NCBI GenBank assembly: GCA_001464165.1
Contig: LNEX01000330.1
Location: 1 to 14,368, forward strand
Origin: a bacterium Ga0077546
GTDB taxonomy: Bacteria > Cyanobacteriota > Vampirovibrionia > Obscuribacterales > Obscuribacteraceae
Length of the DNA stretch: 14,368 bases
Direction of reading: 5' to 3'
A model generated the notes under the pieces. The model was not told the origin of the DNA and did not search any database. It saw only the letters and a program-made list of their open reading frames with translations. Below, in pieces: positions 6,464-13,853 of the stretch. The translations under genes and the position numbers were made by a program. Position 1 is the first letter of the stretch, and each line of letters begins with the position of its first letter.

Positions 6464-8389
6464 GTGCTTGATGTACCGCGTTTGGCTGACGTGCGTAATC
6501 TTTTAGCCGCGGCTTCTAAGTCGCGTTCATGCACAGTTGAGCAACCATGGCGTTCTGAAAATTTGAAGATGCCTTTCAGTCTGACCGTGAGAGTAGAACT
6601 GGGTGGTAGTGGCGAGCCTGTCTGGACCCTATATGAAGGTGATGGCAGCAAGTCTAGAGTAATGTGGAGTACTGGCTTTGGCGATGTAGAGCTTCTCTAC
6701 GACGTGCTCACGCTTTCATTGCCGTCTGATGGACCTAATATTTTTGATCCCAATTCAAGACCATCGACTTTTGCATCTGCATCACCTGCCGGTTCTGATT
6801 CTGGTTCTAGTACAGGGCAGAGACCGGCTTCTTTTTATGAAACCTCCGATTTTAGTTCTCCTGATAATTCTGCTGCAGAAAGCGGAACAGATTTCTCGCG
6901 AGACTCTTCACCAGTTACTTCTTATCCGGCCCATTTGGCTGGTGAGGATTTCTATACGAGTGAACCAGTTTTTGAGAAATCGACTGCTTCCAACAAGAGC
7001 CAGACTTCTGAGTTTATGATTGAGCCTACTAGTGTCACCATTAGTGCTGGAAATAGTAGTGCCAAAGCTGTTTCTGATAGCCCTCCTGCAGTTAACCAAG
7101 TGCCCAATGCTGGTCAAGCTGCAGCTCAAGCTGCACCTCAAGCACTTGCGCCAGAGCAAGCTTCTGGACAGTATGCAGCAGTGCCAGGCAATGCTCAGAA
7201 CTTTCCCCCTAATTTTCAACAGCCTTATCCGCCTAGTGGTCAGTTTACTCAGACCGGGGAGCACAGTTTGCCGGCCGGGCAACCTGGTTATCCACCTAAT
7301 TTCCCTGTGAACTATCCACCACAGTTTCCCAATACAGCTGGTCAGAGCTATCCAGCAAATTATCCACAAAATTATCCACCCCAGTATCCCAACTTCCCAG
7401 CACCTCCTGGATATTCACCTGGATATCCGCCGGGTTATCCCGTTAATTACCCGGTCAACTATCAATATCCAAATGCTACTGGACAAGCCTTTCCAGCGGG
7501 GCCTCAACCGTTAGGCCAGCAGCCTGGATACCCACCTAATTACGTAGTGCCACCGCAGCCAGTGCCAGGTGAGTCGCTGACAACTGCTTCGACTGTGCCT
7601 CTCTCGTATGGGCCCGGTGGTGTTCCTTTGCCGGCAGATCCATATGGCAATCTGGGCATGTTGCCTCATCCTGACCTGATCAAGAAGCGACCAGTGGTGA
7701 TGCTCGGAACATTCTTGGTTGAAGCGGGTTTGGTGCCAAGTTCGACTATAGATGCTGCTTTGCAGGTGCAAGCTTTGGTTAGTCAGGGCACACTGTCCGC
7801 TATGAAAGCTGCTGAGGCTGTGCGACGTGCTCACCTCCGGGGCGGCTATGTTGAACCCGAGCATATTCAGTCAACTGCTACCAATGAGGCTATCGTTCGG
7901 GTTAAGCCCCAGTTAGGGCAGGTTCTTGTTATGGCTGGTATTATTACTGCTACACAGCTCAAAGCTGGTTTGCGATTGCAAGAAGCCATGCACGCTGGTG
8001 CTATGACTATGCAAGAGGCCGTGTCCAACCTGCATAAAGAGTTGAGTCTGGTGGGACAACCGGTGCCGACTGCTGCGGTTGAGAAGATCGACGCTGCGGA
8101 GATTGGCAAGATAGTTGCTTTGTTAAGACAAGCCGGTCTGCTATCAGATTCTGATATCGAGGCGGCGACCAAAGTTGATGCCAGTGGTGGTGCTAATGTA
8201 ATTAAAGTCCTTCTGGCTTTAAGCAAACTAGATCAATTAACCATTGATGCTGCCACTAGCTGTCAAAGGTTTATTGACGGCGGCCATCTGCGCCCTGATC
8301 AAGCCTTTATGGCCTTGCACTATTGCCAGCGTATGCGCGTAACTTTTGAGGAAGCCGCCAGCGAGCTAGGTCTTGATACAGAGAAATGA
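6464..8389 (+). CDS. Modular protein: beta domain, Pro/Tyr-rich linker, tandem GspE/PilB-N-like repeats
   Basis: A 641-residue protein I do not recognise as a named gene. Residues about 36-88 form a short beta-rich domain (MPFSLTVRVELG, PVWTLYEGDG). Residues 90-245 are Ser/Thr/Ala-rich and presumably disordered. Residues 246-372 are low complexity, dominated by Pro, Tyr, Gly, Asn and Gln in NYPPQYPN/GYPPGYP-like units. Residues 413-636 hold about four helical repeats; the first two read LGTFLVEAGLVPSSTIDAAL and LGQVLVMAGIITATQLKAGL. These resemble the N-terminal domain of GspE/PilB/MshE ATPases, which in those proteins binds partners or c-di-GMP. No ATPase domain, signal peptide or membrane helix is present. 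GTG at 6464 follows an in-frame stop at 6452-6454; ATG at 6569, where the beta domain begins, is an alternative. Its stop overlaps the next gene's ATG. Confidence 0.88.
   Translation: MLDVPRLADVRNLLAAASKSRSCTVEQPWRSENLKMPFSLTVRVELGGSGEPVWTLYEGDGSKSRVMWSTGFGDVELLYDVLTLSLPSDGPNIFDPNSRPSTFASASPAGSDSGSSTGQRPASFYETSDFSSPDNSAAESGTDFSRDSSPVTSYPAHLAGEDFYTSEPVFEKSTASNKSQTSEFMIEPTSVTISAGNSSAKAVSDSPPAVNQVPNAGQAAAQAAPQALAPEQASGQYAAVPGNAQNFPPNFQQPYPPSGQFTQTGEHSLPAGQPGYPPNFPVNYPPQFPNTAGQSYPANYPQNYPPQYPNFPAPPGYSPGYPPGYPVNYPVNYQYPNATGQAFPAGPQPLGQQPGYPPNYVVPPQPVPGESLTTASTVPLSYGPGGVPLPADPYGNLGMLPHPDLIKKRPVVMLGTFLVEAGLVPSSTIDAALQVQALVSQGTLSAMKAAEAVRRAHLRGGYVEPEHIQSTATNEAIVRVKPQLGQVLVMAGIITATQLKAGLRLQEAMHAGAMTMQEAVSNLHKELSLVGQPVPTAAVEKIDAAEIGKIVALLRQAGLLSDSDIEAATKVDASGGANVIKVLLALSKLDQLTIDAATSCQRFIDGGHLRPDQAFMALHYCQRMRVTFEEAASELGLDTEK
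7199..7573 (+). repeat. Imperfect repeat tract encoding Pro/Tyr/Gly/Asn-rich linker
   Basis: About 125 codons of imperfect tandem units, each around a core of Tyr/Phe-Pro-Pro, e.g. GYPPNF, NYPPQF, NYPQNYPPQYPN, GYSPGYPPGYPVNYPVNY and GYPPNY. At DNA level, tatcc/tatccacc/tatccc motifs recur, but codon choice varies between units, so the tract looks old and selected at protein level. Confidence 0.8.
7700..8371 (+). repeat. Four diverged protein-level repeats (GspE/PilB-N-like)
   Basis: Four consecutive units align by eye: 7700-7831 (LGTFLVEAGLV... AAEAVRRAH), 7913-8044 (LGQVLVMAGII... QEAVSNLHKE), 8108-8233 (IVALLRQAGLL... VLLALSKLD) and a less complete one at 8237-8371 (TIDAATSCQRF... FEEAASELG). 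The shared pattern is L-x-x-x-L-x-x-AG-hydrophobic-hydrophobic, about eight residues, a helix with small residues, a Gly turn, then a second helix with Ala-Val/Leu. The DNA has diverged well beyond simple tandem duplication. Confidence 0.6.
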
Positions 8390-9213
8390 GTGGCTCCAGT
8401 AAGCTTCTTCTGCTTGGTGTAGGTCAGACTGCTCGTGCCGTGGTCAATCACTTTTCTGGTCAGTCAGCTCTCGAGATCTGGGGCACGACTCGTGGTACTT
8501 CTGGCGCTGCTCTTGCTGAACTAGGTATAAAGCCGATTTTGCTGGATCAGCAGAGGCAATGGCAAGAGACACTGGCTAGAGTTTGCCGTGATGCTTATGT
8601 ACTGGTATCGTTTCCGCCAGGAGACAATTCAGATCAAGTTTTTAGCGAAATTGTATTTGCCTCAGAGCCGCAGGCAGTAGTCTATATTTCAAGCACTGGT
8701 GTATACGGTAAGACGGAAGGTGTGATTGACGAGAACAGTGCTGTTGATGAAAGTGATTCGCGCGCTTTAGTCAGGTTGAATGCTGAGAGAATTTGGGCAG
8801 CCAAATCAACGGTGCTAAGGGCGCCAGGGCTTTATAATGCTAAAAGTGGTTTGCATCAGCGTCTTCTCAGTGGTACATATCGGCTACCGGGAGACGGCCT
8901 AAATCATGTGTCTCGCATTCATCTAGATGATTTTGCTGCAATAATTGCAAAGGTTTTCGTTACTCAATCGCAATTGGCAAGACAAACTTATGTTGTTGGT
9001 GATCTCAAACCAGCCAGCCATTTAGAAGTGGTTACTTGGCTCTGCAAGCAACTTTCTTTGCCGTTGCCAGCGGCCGCTCCCCTTAGTGAAGTTAATCCCA
9101 GTCTGAGGGGCAACCGCCAGATTCGTGCTGCTCAAATTTTGGCCGATCTTGATTTTGAACTTAAGTATCCAACCTATGTTGAAGGATTTACCCAGTGCTT
9201 AGCTAGTCTTTAG
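8386..9213 (+). CDS. Atypical SDR NAD(P)-binding epimerase/reductase-like protein (YeeZ-like)
   Basis: A 275-residue, probably cytosolic protein with an N-terminal Rossmann fold: LLLLGVGQTAR (7-17) follows the first strand with GxGxxA. VVYISSTGVYGK (98-109) matches the strand/active-site loop of extended and atypical SDRs; LRAPGLY (144-150) and VSRIHLDDFA (175-184) match the LRxxGIYG and (N)RIHVDDLA motifs of NAD-dependent epimerase relatives such as YeeZ. The Tyr is at 107, but the classical YxxxK lysine is not clearly present (YGKT), so a standard SDR catalytic mechanism is uncertain. It may bind a nucleotide-sugar or another substrate, which cannot be told from sequence. The ATG at 8386 overlaps the upstream TGA (ATGA), so translation is probably coupled to the modular repeat protein. 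It ends 18 bases from the convergent gene. Confidence 0.92.
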   Translation: MSGSSKLLLLGVGQTARAVVNHFSGQSALEIWGTTRGTSGAALAELGIKPILLDQQRQWQETLARVCRDAYVLVSFPPGDNSDQVFSEIVFASEPQAVVYISSTGVYGKTEGVIDENSAVDESDSRALVRLNAERIWAAKSTVLRAPGLYNAKSGLHQRLLSGTYRLPGDGLNHVSRIHLDDFAAIIAKVFVTQSQLARQTYVVGDLKPASHLEVVTWLCKQLSLPLPAAAPLSEVNPSLRGNRQIRAAQILADLDFELKYPTYVEGFTQCLASL

Positions 9214-9231
9214 CCAACCTAATACTTCAGT

Positions 9232-10824
9232 TTATGGTATGCGACGCTTGCGACAGTGGAAGGGAAATTCGAAGGTAGTATTGCCCACTACAACTTGCAC
9301 TAATATATCTTCTCCTCGGGGATAGATATAAAAGGTTTCACCGGTGCGAGACTCCATTGGCTCTAAGGCGATAGTGGCTAAGCCAGCATGTTTTGCCCCT
9401 TCGTTGCGAATCAGGCCTGCCTCTGTGTCAATGTCATCGTCTTCGTTGCGGTTGAAAATATTTTCTCTTGAGGGATAAACAGATACTCTGGTTGGCACCG
9501 TATGCGATACTCCCGGCCACTCTCCCCAGACGCCAAAAACATTGGGACCACGAAATAGATCGTGGCCAGAAGGCGGCACGAGACCTCTGATATTGCGGGT
9601 CCTTTGAATGTTGGCAAGCCAGGGACGATCTTGTGTTAGATCCCACATGCCTCTTTCTCGGCGAATTCGATCGATTATTTTGTGGTCAACATAGGTAAGT
9701 GGTGCTAGTTGTTTCGTCAGACCGCACTTTGTATCGATAGCAGCATGAAAAGCTTTGACCGTTCCGAGGCCAACTGGTCTTCTGTGATCGTCTAGGTTGG
9801 TTACGCAAACGAGTACTGAAGCCAGCTCCCATAAATCAATTACGGTTACAGCAACGCGGATATGATTGGCTGTGATGTACCGTAACGGAAATTCGTGGTC
9901 GATGATTTCATGAGATCTTGGCGAACCGTGCTCCCATGTGAATTTTACTTCTCCAGCCAAGTGAGCGGGCTGCTCAGGGTCAGAAAGCGCTTCTTTGATC
10001 TGGCAACTCTTCTCGAAAAGCTGTGTGGCTGTTTTGTTGCTGCCGACTTTTCCAAAAAACAGAGCTTCTAGTCTCAACTCATCAGCTAAGTCTTGTTCTT
10101 TGTAGCCAGGCTCTGCAGCTAGTGCCGTTCGAGCCCGAAGAAAATAGTCGCGAGCATCGCCATTAAAACCTTGCTTAGAAAGTGCTCGCGCTAAGCGGGA
10201 GAAGCTTAAACCTAGATCTCTTTCGCTATCTTGGTTCTCTTCGCTTTTTTCTTTGCTTTTGACTACTTGCTCGAAAATGCCTATTGCTCTTCTGGCATTC
10301 TGCTCAGCATCTTTGTTTTGGCCTAAGGCTAGTTGTGCTTCTGCCAATTCAGAGTATGCATTGCCTACTTCAATGCTGTTTTTGCTATATTGCGCTGTGA
10401 GTGGCTTCATTAGCGCGTTCAGTGTCTCGAAGGCCTTTTGCGGTTTGTCCATGCGATTAAATAGCAAGCCTTGGAGCAGCCTCGCTCGCAAATAGCGGCT
10501 ACGCTCAGAACTGGCTTGATTGGCTTCGTGCAATGCCGCTGTATTGAATTCTAATGCTACTTGCCATCGTCGTGACTTGGTGGCTCTCAGTGCTTCGTTA
10601 TAGCAACGCAAGAAATGATCAGTACTAATCGAGTTACTTGTATTTTCTGTGCTACTTGCCTTTTGTCTACCGTTCATAATAACAGTGTTGTCGGTATCTT
10701 CTAGCTCAGCCTCTGCAGCGTGGCAAGATGTGGGTGAGTTGAGGCCAGCCACGAGCAAAATAGACAAGGCCAGCTGGGTCGGGCAGTTGCGTCGCTTCGG
10801 TTGGATATGAGCAATACTAGTCAT
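9232..10824 (-). CDS. Secreted TPR protein with C-terminal beta-rich domain
   Basis: A 530-residue protein that starts with a signal-peptide-like segment: basic PKRRN (9-13), hydrophobic ALSILLVAGL (19-28) and a likely cleavage near CHAAEA (34-39). The Cys is not in a standard lipobox. Residues about 68-285 are TPR-like helices, e.g. EVGNAYSELAEAQLALGQNK (152-171) and FSRLARALSKQGFNGDARDY (208-227). Residues 290-525 form a beta-rich, probably Ig-like or extracellular domain of unknown family (IRVAVTVIDLWELASVLVCV, LVQVVVGNTTFEFPF), with several Trp and an acidic loop EDDDID (461-466). The start at ATG 10824 has GGAT only a few bases upstream, a weak site. It is convergent with the SDR gene and diverges from the DUF2207 gene. 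A periplasmic or cell-surface assembly role is plausible but unproven. Confidence 0.9.
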   Translation of the reverse strand: MTSIAHIQPKRRNCPTQLALSILLVAGLNSPTSCHAAEAELEDTDNTVIMNGRQKASSTENTSNSISTDHFLRCYNEALRATKSRRWQVALEFNTAALHEANQASSERSRYLRARLLQGLLFNRMDKPQKAFETLNALMKPLTAQYSKNSIEVGNAYSELAEAQLALGQNKDAEQNARRAIGIFEQVVKSKEKSEENQDSERDLGLSFSRLARALSKQGFNGDARDYFLRARTALAAEPGYKEQDLADELRLEALFFGKVGSNKTATQLFEKSCQIKEALSDPEQPAHLAGEVKFTWEHGSPRSHEIIDHEFPLRYITANHIRVAVTVIDLWELASVLVCVTNLDDHRRPVGLGTVKAFHAAIDTKCGLTKQLAPLTYVDHKIIDRIRRERGMWDLTQDRPWLANIQRTRNIRGLVPPSGHDLFRGPNVFGVWGEWPGVSHTVPTRVSVYPSRENIFNRNEDDDIDTEAGLIRNEGAKHAGLATIALEPMESRTGETFYIYPRGEDILVQVVVGNTTFEFPFHCRKRRIP

Positions 10825-10874
10825 CTATCCGGGTTGTCATAAGGCGTCCTCAGTAAAGGTTTTGGCACGGCCCC

Positions 10875-10906
10875 TTGAAATTTATCACTACTACCGCATC
10901 TATAAT
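10875..10906 (+). promoter_or_regulatory. Promoter with consensus -10 for DUF2207 gene
   Basis: A perfect TATAAT lies at 10901-10906. TTGAAA (10875-10880) is the best -35 match but is 20 bases away, longer than ideal. The start site would fall near 10913, upstream of the GGGGGAG ribosome binding site (10925-10931) and the ATG at 10935. This also argues against the in-frame TTG at 10875 as a start. Confidence 0.5.
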
Positions 10907-10934
10907 AGCCCCAACTCTATTGGCGGGGGAGAAG

Positions 10935-12650
10935 ATGCATCTTAGCTGGTCGAACCTATTTCTTTGTTTGCTCTCCCTGGTTTTTTTCTTTCCTTGGCAA
11001 AGTGCTCACGCCGAGCGCATTAAAGACTTTCAAATCGATTTAGCTTTAGCCAACAATGGCTTGCTCGAAGTTACTGAAACTATTCGATATGATTTTGAAG
11101 GTGCTCAGCGGCTAGCACTTTATAGACGTATTCCTGTGCAATATGAACGTCATGATACCAATGAACGACTGACTATACTGCCCCTTTCTGTGCGAGATGG
11201 TGATAAGCCGATGCCTTATACCTGCAAGATTATGGGGGGTTTTGCCAATTTACAGATTGGTGACAGTAATACTATGCTCAGAGGTCAGCATGTTTTTCGC
11301 ATTCAGTACGATGCCAGTAACGCTGTCAACTTCTTTGGCGATAATGCAGAGTTGTTTTGGAGTTGTCTTGGCACCGAGTTGCCACTACCCGTAGACAATC
11401 TGAAGGTAATTCTGCACTGCCCGCCAGAGGTTAATCTGTCTGCAGTAAAGACGCTATCTTATCTCAGTCACACCGGGGGCAATGGTCGTAGCAAAGGTAA
11501 AATTGTAAGCAATACCATTCAATTTTCTGCAAGGCATCTAATCGCTGGTCAAAATTTTTCTTGCGTTGCCACTCTGCCCCCAGGTTCGATCCGACCGCCA
11601 TCTTTCTTTGACAAACTTTATTTGGCCTTGCTTTACTCTAAATCGAGTTTTGTAATTCCCGCTATTACTTTGGTACTGCTTTTCTCGTTGTGGTTTGTCT
11701 ATGGTCGAGATCCACTTAGAGTGCAGGCTGTAGATGGCTGGCTGCCACCAACTGAACTGACACCTGCCGAGTTAGGAACTTTGATTGACGAGCACTGTGA
11801 TAAGCATGATATCACCGCGACTTTGCTAGATTTGGCAGCTCGTGGTTATCTGATTATCACTGAAGTGCCTTATCGCGGATTGATCGGCAGAGACAATAAA
11901 GACTATCTCTTTAAGAAGGCGGCAAGTCCTAATCCGGAGAGCTTAAAAGCTCATGAAATTTTGCTCCTTTCTACCATGTTTGTCGCCAATGACAAGACAT
12001 ACTTGTCTATTTTGCGAGGGCAGTTCCGCAGCTATCTAAGTGAAATGCGCCGTTTGATTTATCAATTGTTGCTGCGGGATCAGTATTTCGCTCGTTTACC
12101 CTATAACGATCGCGACCTTTTTGTCGTTGCTGGTACTTTGGTATTGTCGGTTGGAGCGATAATGCTTACCAGGGGTATCCTCGCTGGCGATCTCTATAAA
12201 AACTATGGTTTAGGTTTTGCCATTTCGGGCTTGATGATTATTCTAGCCAGCGCAGCCATGCCCAAACGCACGGCCAAAGGAGTGATTGCCTTGCGCCAAG
12301 CTCAGCTGTTCATTGACTTCGTTAACTGCGGTGACCGGGCTCAGTTTGAGCGCATTGCTAGCGAAGATCCTACTCTTTTTGGTCGCCTTTTACCCTACGC
12401 TTGCGTCTTGGGCTGTGCCGGAAAATGGGCCTACAACTTCAAAGACCTGTTAGTGGAAGGGCCTGATTATTTTCGCGTTCTCACTGGCGATTATGACGCC
12501 GATCATGAAGTTACGGACAACTTAGCCAAGTTCGACTCGCAAAGCTACACTTATGGCTTGGCGCGGGCAATGTCGGCCATTAATTTAGCGATTGATAGCA
12601 GGGTGGCTTCCTGTAGCGATACAGTTGGTGGACCAAGTCATTTTAGGTGA
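10935..12650 (+). CDS. DUF2207-family membrane protein
   Basis: A 571-residue protein matching the DUF2207 (predicted membrane protein) family, whose biochemical function is unknown. A signal peptide occupies residues 1-26 (hydrophobic FLCLLSLVFFF, cleavage after AHA). The exported N-terminal beta domain follows, with the hallmark IKDFQIDLALANNGLLEVTE (29-48) and RIPVQY (65-70). A transmembrane helix at about 239-256 is followed by the conserved YGRDP (256-260), then WLPPTELTPAELGTLID (269-285) and TATLLDLAARGYLIITE (294-310), typical of the family's winged-helix-like cytosolic part. Two more helices lie at about 394-413 and 424-441, then SEDPTLFGRLLPYACVLG (476-493), also typical. ATG 10935 is chosen because GGGGGAG precedes it and the signal peptide begins there; a TTG at 10875 would add 20 residues. 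Probably monocistronic. Confidence 0.94.
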   Translation: MHLSWSNLFLCLLSLVFFFPWQSAHAERIKDFQIDLALANNGLLEVTETIRYDFEGAQRLALYRRIPVQYERHDTNERLTILPLSVRDGDKPMPYTCKIMGGFANLQIGDSNTMLRGQHVFRIQYDASNAVNFFGDNAELFWSCLGTELPLPVDNLKVILHCPPEVNLSAVKTLSYLSHTGGNGRSKGKIVSNTIQFSARHLIAGQNFSCVATLPPGSIRPPSFFDKLYLALLYSKSSFVIPAITLVLLFSLWFVYGRDPLRVQAVDGWLPPTELTPAELGTLIDEHCDKHDITATLLDLAARGYLIITEVPYRGLIGRDNKDYLFKKAASPNPESLKAHEILLLSTMFVANDKTYLSILRGQFRSYLSEMRRLIYQLLLRDQYFARLPYNDRDLFVVAGTLVLSVGAIMLTRGILAGDLYKNYGLGFAISGLMIILASAAMPKRTAKGVIALRQAQLFIDFVNCGDRAQFERIASEDPTLFGRLLPYACVLGCAGKWAYNFKDLLVEGPDYFRVLTGDYDADHEVTDNLAKFDSQSYTYGLARAMSAINLAIDSRVASCSDTVGGPSHFR

Positions 12651-12692
12651 TTTGCCTAGACTAAAATCTAAGCAGAAAGTCAGCCAGGCAGT

Positions 12693-12737
12693 GAGAAGGT
12701 TTTGATTTTCGCAGATTCTGCCTAATTTTTGAATTTG
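12693..12737 (+). terminator. Weak hairpin after the DUF2207 gene
   Basis: AGGCAG and CTGCCT form a six-base stem with a long loop (about 26 bases), followed by AATTTTT. The loop side also contains GCAGATTCTGC, a small alternative hairpin. The long loop makes this a poor intrinsic terminator. It is noted because the 102-base gap between 12650 and 12753 otherwise holds only the next gene's ribosome binding site. Confidence 0.2.
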
Positions 12738-12752
12738 AAGGATAATTGGTAT

Positions 12753-13853
12753 ATGGGCAGGCTTAGACAACCGAAGAAGAGAGAAGGCGGGGGGCAGGTG
12801 GTGGCTCTATTTTGTGCGCTGATTCTTGCGATTGGCGGGGCTTCCAGTGTTGCTATGCAGCCGGCCGACGCTCAAGCAACGCCCTTAAGTCAAGCAATAA
12901 AATCAGGAAAGATTAAGTCCACTAAGTCCACTAAGTCCACTAAGTCCCGAAAGTCTTACCGTCGGCGGAGCATTTCGAAGATGCCAATAGAGCCGGTGGT
13001 TGGGAGTGCTGTCGGCCGGTCAAATCAGGCAGAGCCAGAGTTGAGGGCACTTACTCCTCACAGTGACTTAACTTCTGGGCAGAAGGCTGATGCCGAAGTG
13101 ACTTCAGTGCTCAAATATGGCGCGCGCAAGCATGCCGAAGGCAATTATGAAGAGGCCGAAGCAGCTTTTCGCCATGTGCTCAGCCGTGATCCGTCTAATG
13201 TTGATGCTTTTTACGATCTTGGTGCTCTGGCTGAGCGCAAGGGTGACTTGATTGCTGCTTTAAGCAGTTATCGCGCTGCTCTAGCTCTCAAGCCTCACGA
13301 CAAAGAAATTGTCGAGGCTGTCAGTTCTATTGAAAGGGCTCTACGTAATCGTCCGGCATTCAGCTTCAGAGAAAACAATCGCCAGGCCGCCCGTGGTCCT
13401 AGCTCGTCCGCGCCTCAAATGCCGTCTTGGGCCAGTAATGCTTCTAGCAGTACCTCTGTCGGATATGATGGCGCACCAGTTTTAACCTCTCCTGTCTTAA
13501 GTTCTCCGGTATTGAGCCCGACGGCTCTAAGTTCGCCAGGTTTTTCGGGCTTAGCAGCCGACCTTCCTTCTGTATCGCCCCAACTAGGACCAACCTTGTC
13601 AGCGGATCCCACTAGCTCTGCCCCCGGCACCTTTCAACTTAGTTCTGCCAAGAACGGTTTATTGTCACCGACTCTCGGGGTAACCCAAGCGGCTTCACTT
13701 CCCGCAACCGCGCCTGTGGTCGGGGTCGCTCCCCGCAGCCACCCTGTAGCTCGAATGTTTCTTAATACTGCTCTTAACCAGGGTGCATCTATTGGCCTTC
13801 GAGCCGCTGGACTGCACTGCCCAGCCTGTCACTTCATGCGTTTTCGCTTTTGA
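12753..13853 (+). CDS. Secreted TPR protein with Lys-Ser-Thr repeat and Ser/Pro-rich linker
   Basis: A 366-residue protein of unknown role. A signal peptide covers about residues 1-41: basic RLRQPKKR, hydrophobic VVALFCALILAIGGA (16-30), cleavage near ADAQA. A strongly basic stretch follows (about 50-72), with KST repeats then RKSYRRR. Two TPR units lie at about 117-184 (GNYEEAEAAFRHVLSRDPSN and KGDLIAALSSYRAALALKPH), and a disordered linker from about 205 to 330 is rich in Ser, Pro, Ala and Leu (SPVLSSPVLSPTALSS). The tail ends in CPACH a few residues from the C-terminus. ATG 12753 is chosen because GAAGGA (12737-12742) lies ten bases upstream; the TTG at 12729 lacks such a site. The basic stretch could bind an acidic surface polymer, which is inference only. 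The last 15 or so codons overlap other open frames, so the C-terminus could be affected by a frameshift. Confidence 0.88.
   Translation: MGRLRQPKKREGGGQVVALFCALILAIGGASSVAMQPADAQATPLSQAIKSGKIKSTKSTKSTKSRKSYRRRSISKMPIEPVVGSAVGRSNQAEPELRALTPHSDLTSGQKADAEVTSVLKYGARKHAEGNYEEAEAAFRHVLSRDPSNVDAFYDLGALAERKGDLIAALSSYRAALALKPHDKEIVEAVSSIERALRNRPAFSFRENNRQAARGPSSSAPQMPSWASNASSSTSVGYDGAPVLTSPVLSSPVLSPTALSSPGFSGLAADLPSVSPQLGPTLSADPTSSAPGTFQLSSAKNGLLSPTLGVTQAASLPATAPVVGVAPRSHPVARMFLNTALNQGASIGLRAAGLHCPACHFMRFRF
12915..12947 (+). repeat. 9-base tandem repeat (AAGTCCACT), 3.7 copies
   Basis: Three perfect copies of AAGTCCACT are followed by AAGTCC, encoding consecutive Lys-Ser-Thr units just after the predicted signal peptide. 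The copies are identical at the DNA level, which indicates recent expansion by slippage. The unit length is a multiple of three, so copy changes would keep the frame. Confidence 0.9.

Noticed and set aside
6729..7369. Several open frames on both strands over the Ser/Pro-rich part of the modular gene
   Set aside because: They arise from the repetitive codon pattern of the linker. Their translations are Leu/Ser/Arg-biased, with no start signals or domains.
7199..7573. CRISPR-like or minisatellite array
   Set aside because: Units are short, imperfect and in frame, with no spacers; it is a protein low-complexity tract.
7511..8226. Minus-strand open frames opposite the repeat domain
   Set aside because: The plus-strand frame shows coherent repeated protein structure; the antisense frames do not.
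9214..9231. Terminator between the convergent SDR and TPR genes
   Set aside because: The gap is only 18 bases and I could find no inverted repeat there.
9411..9646. Two short minus-strand frames inside the TPR/beta-domain gene
   Set aside because: They are overlapping alternative frames within a 530-codon gene that is itself fully open.
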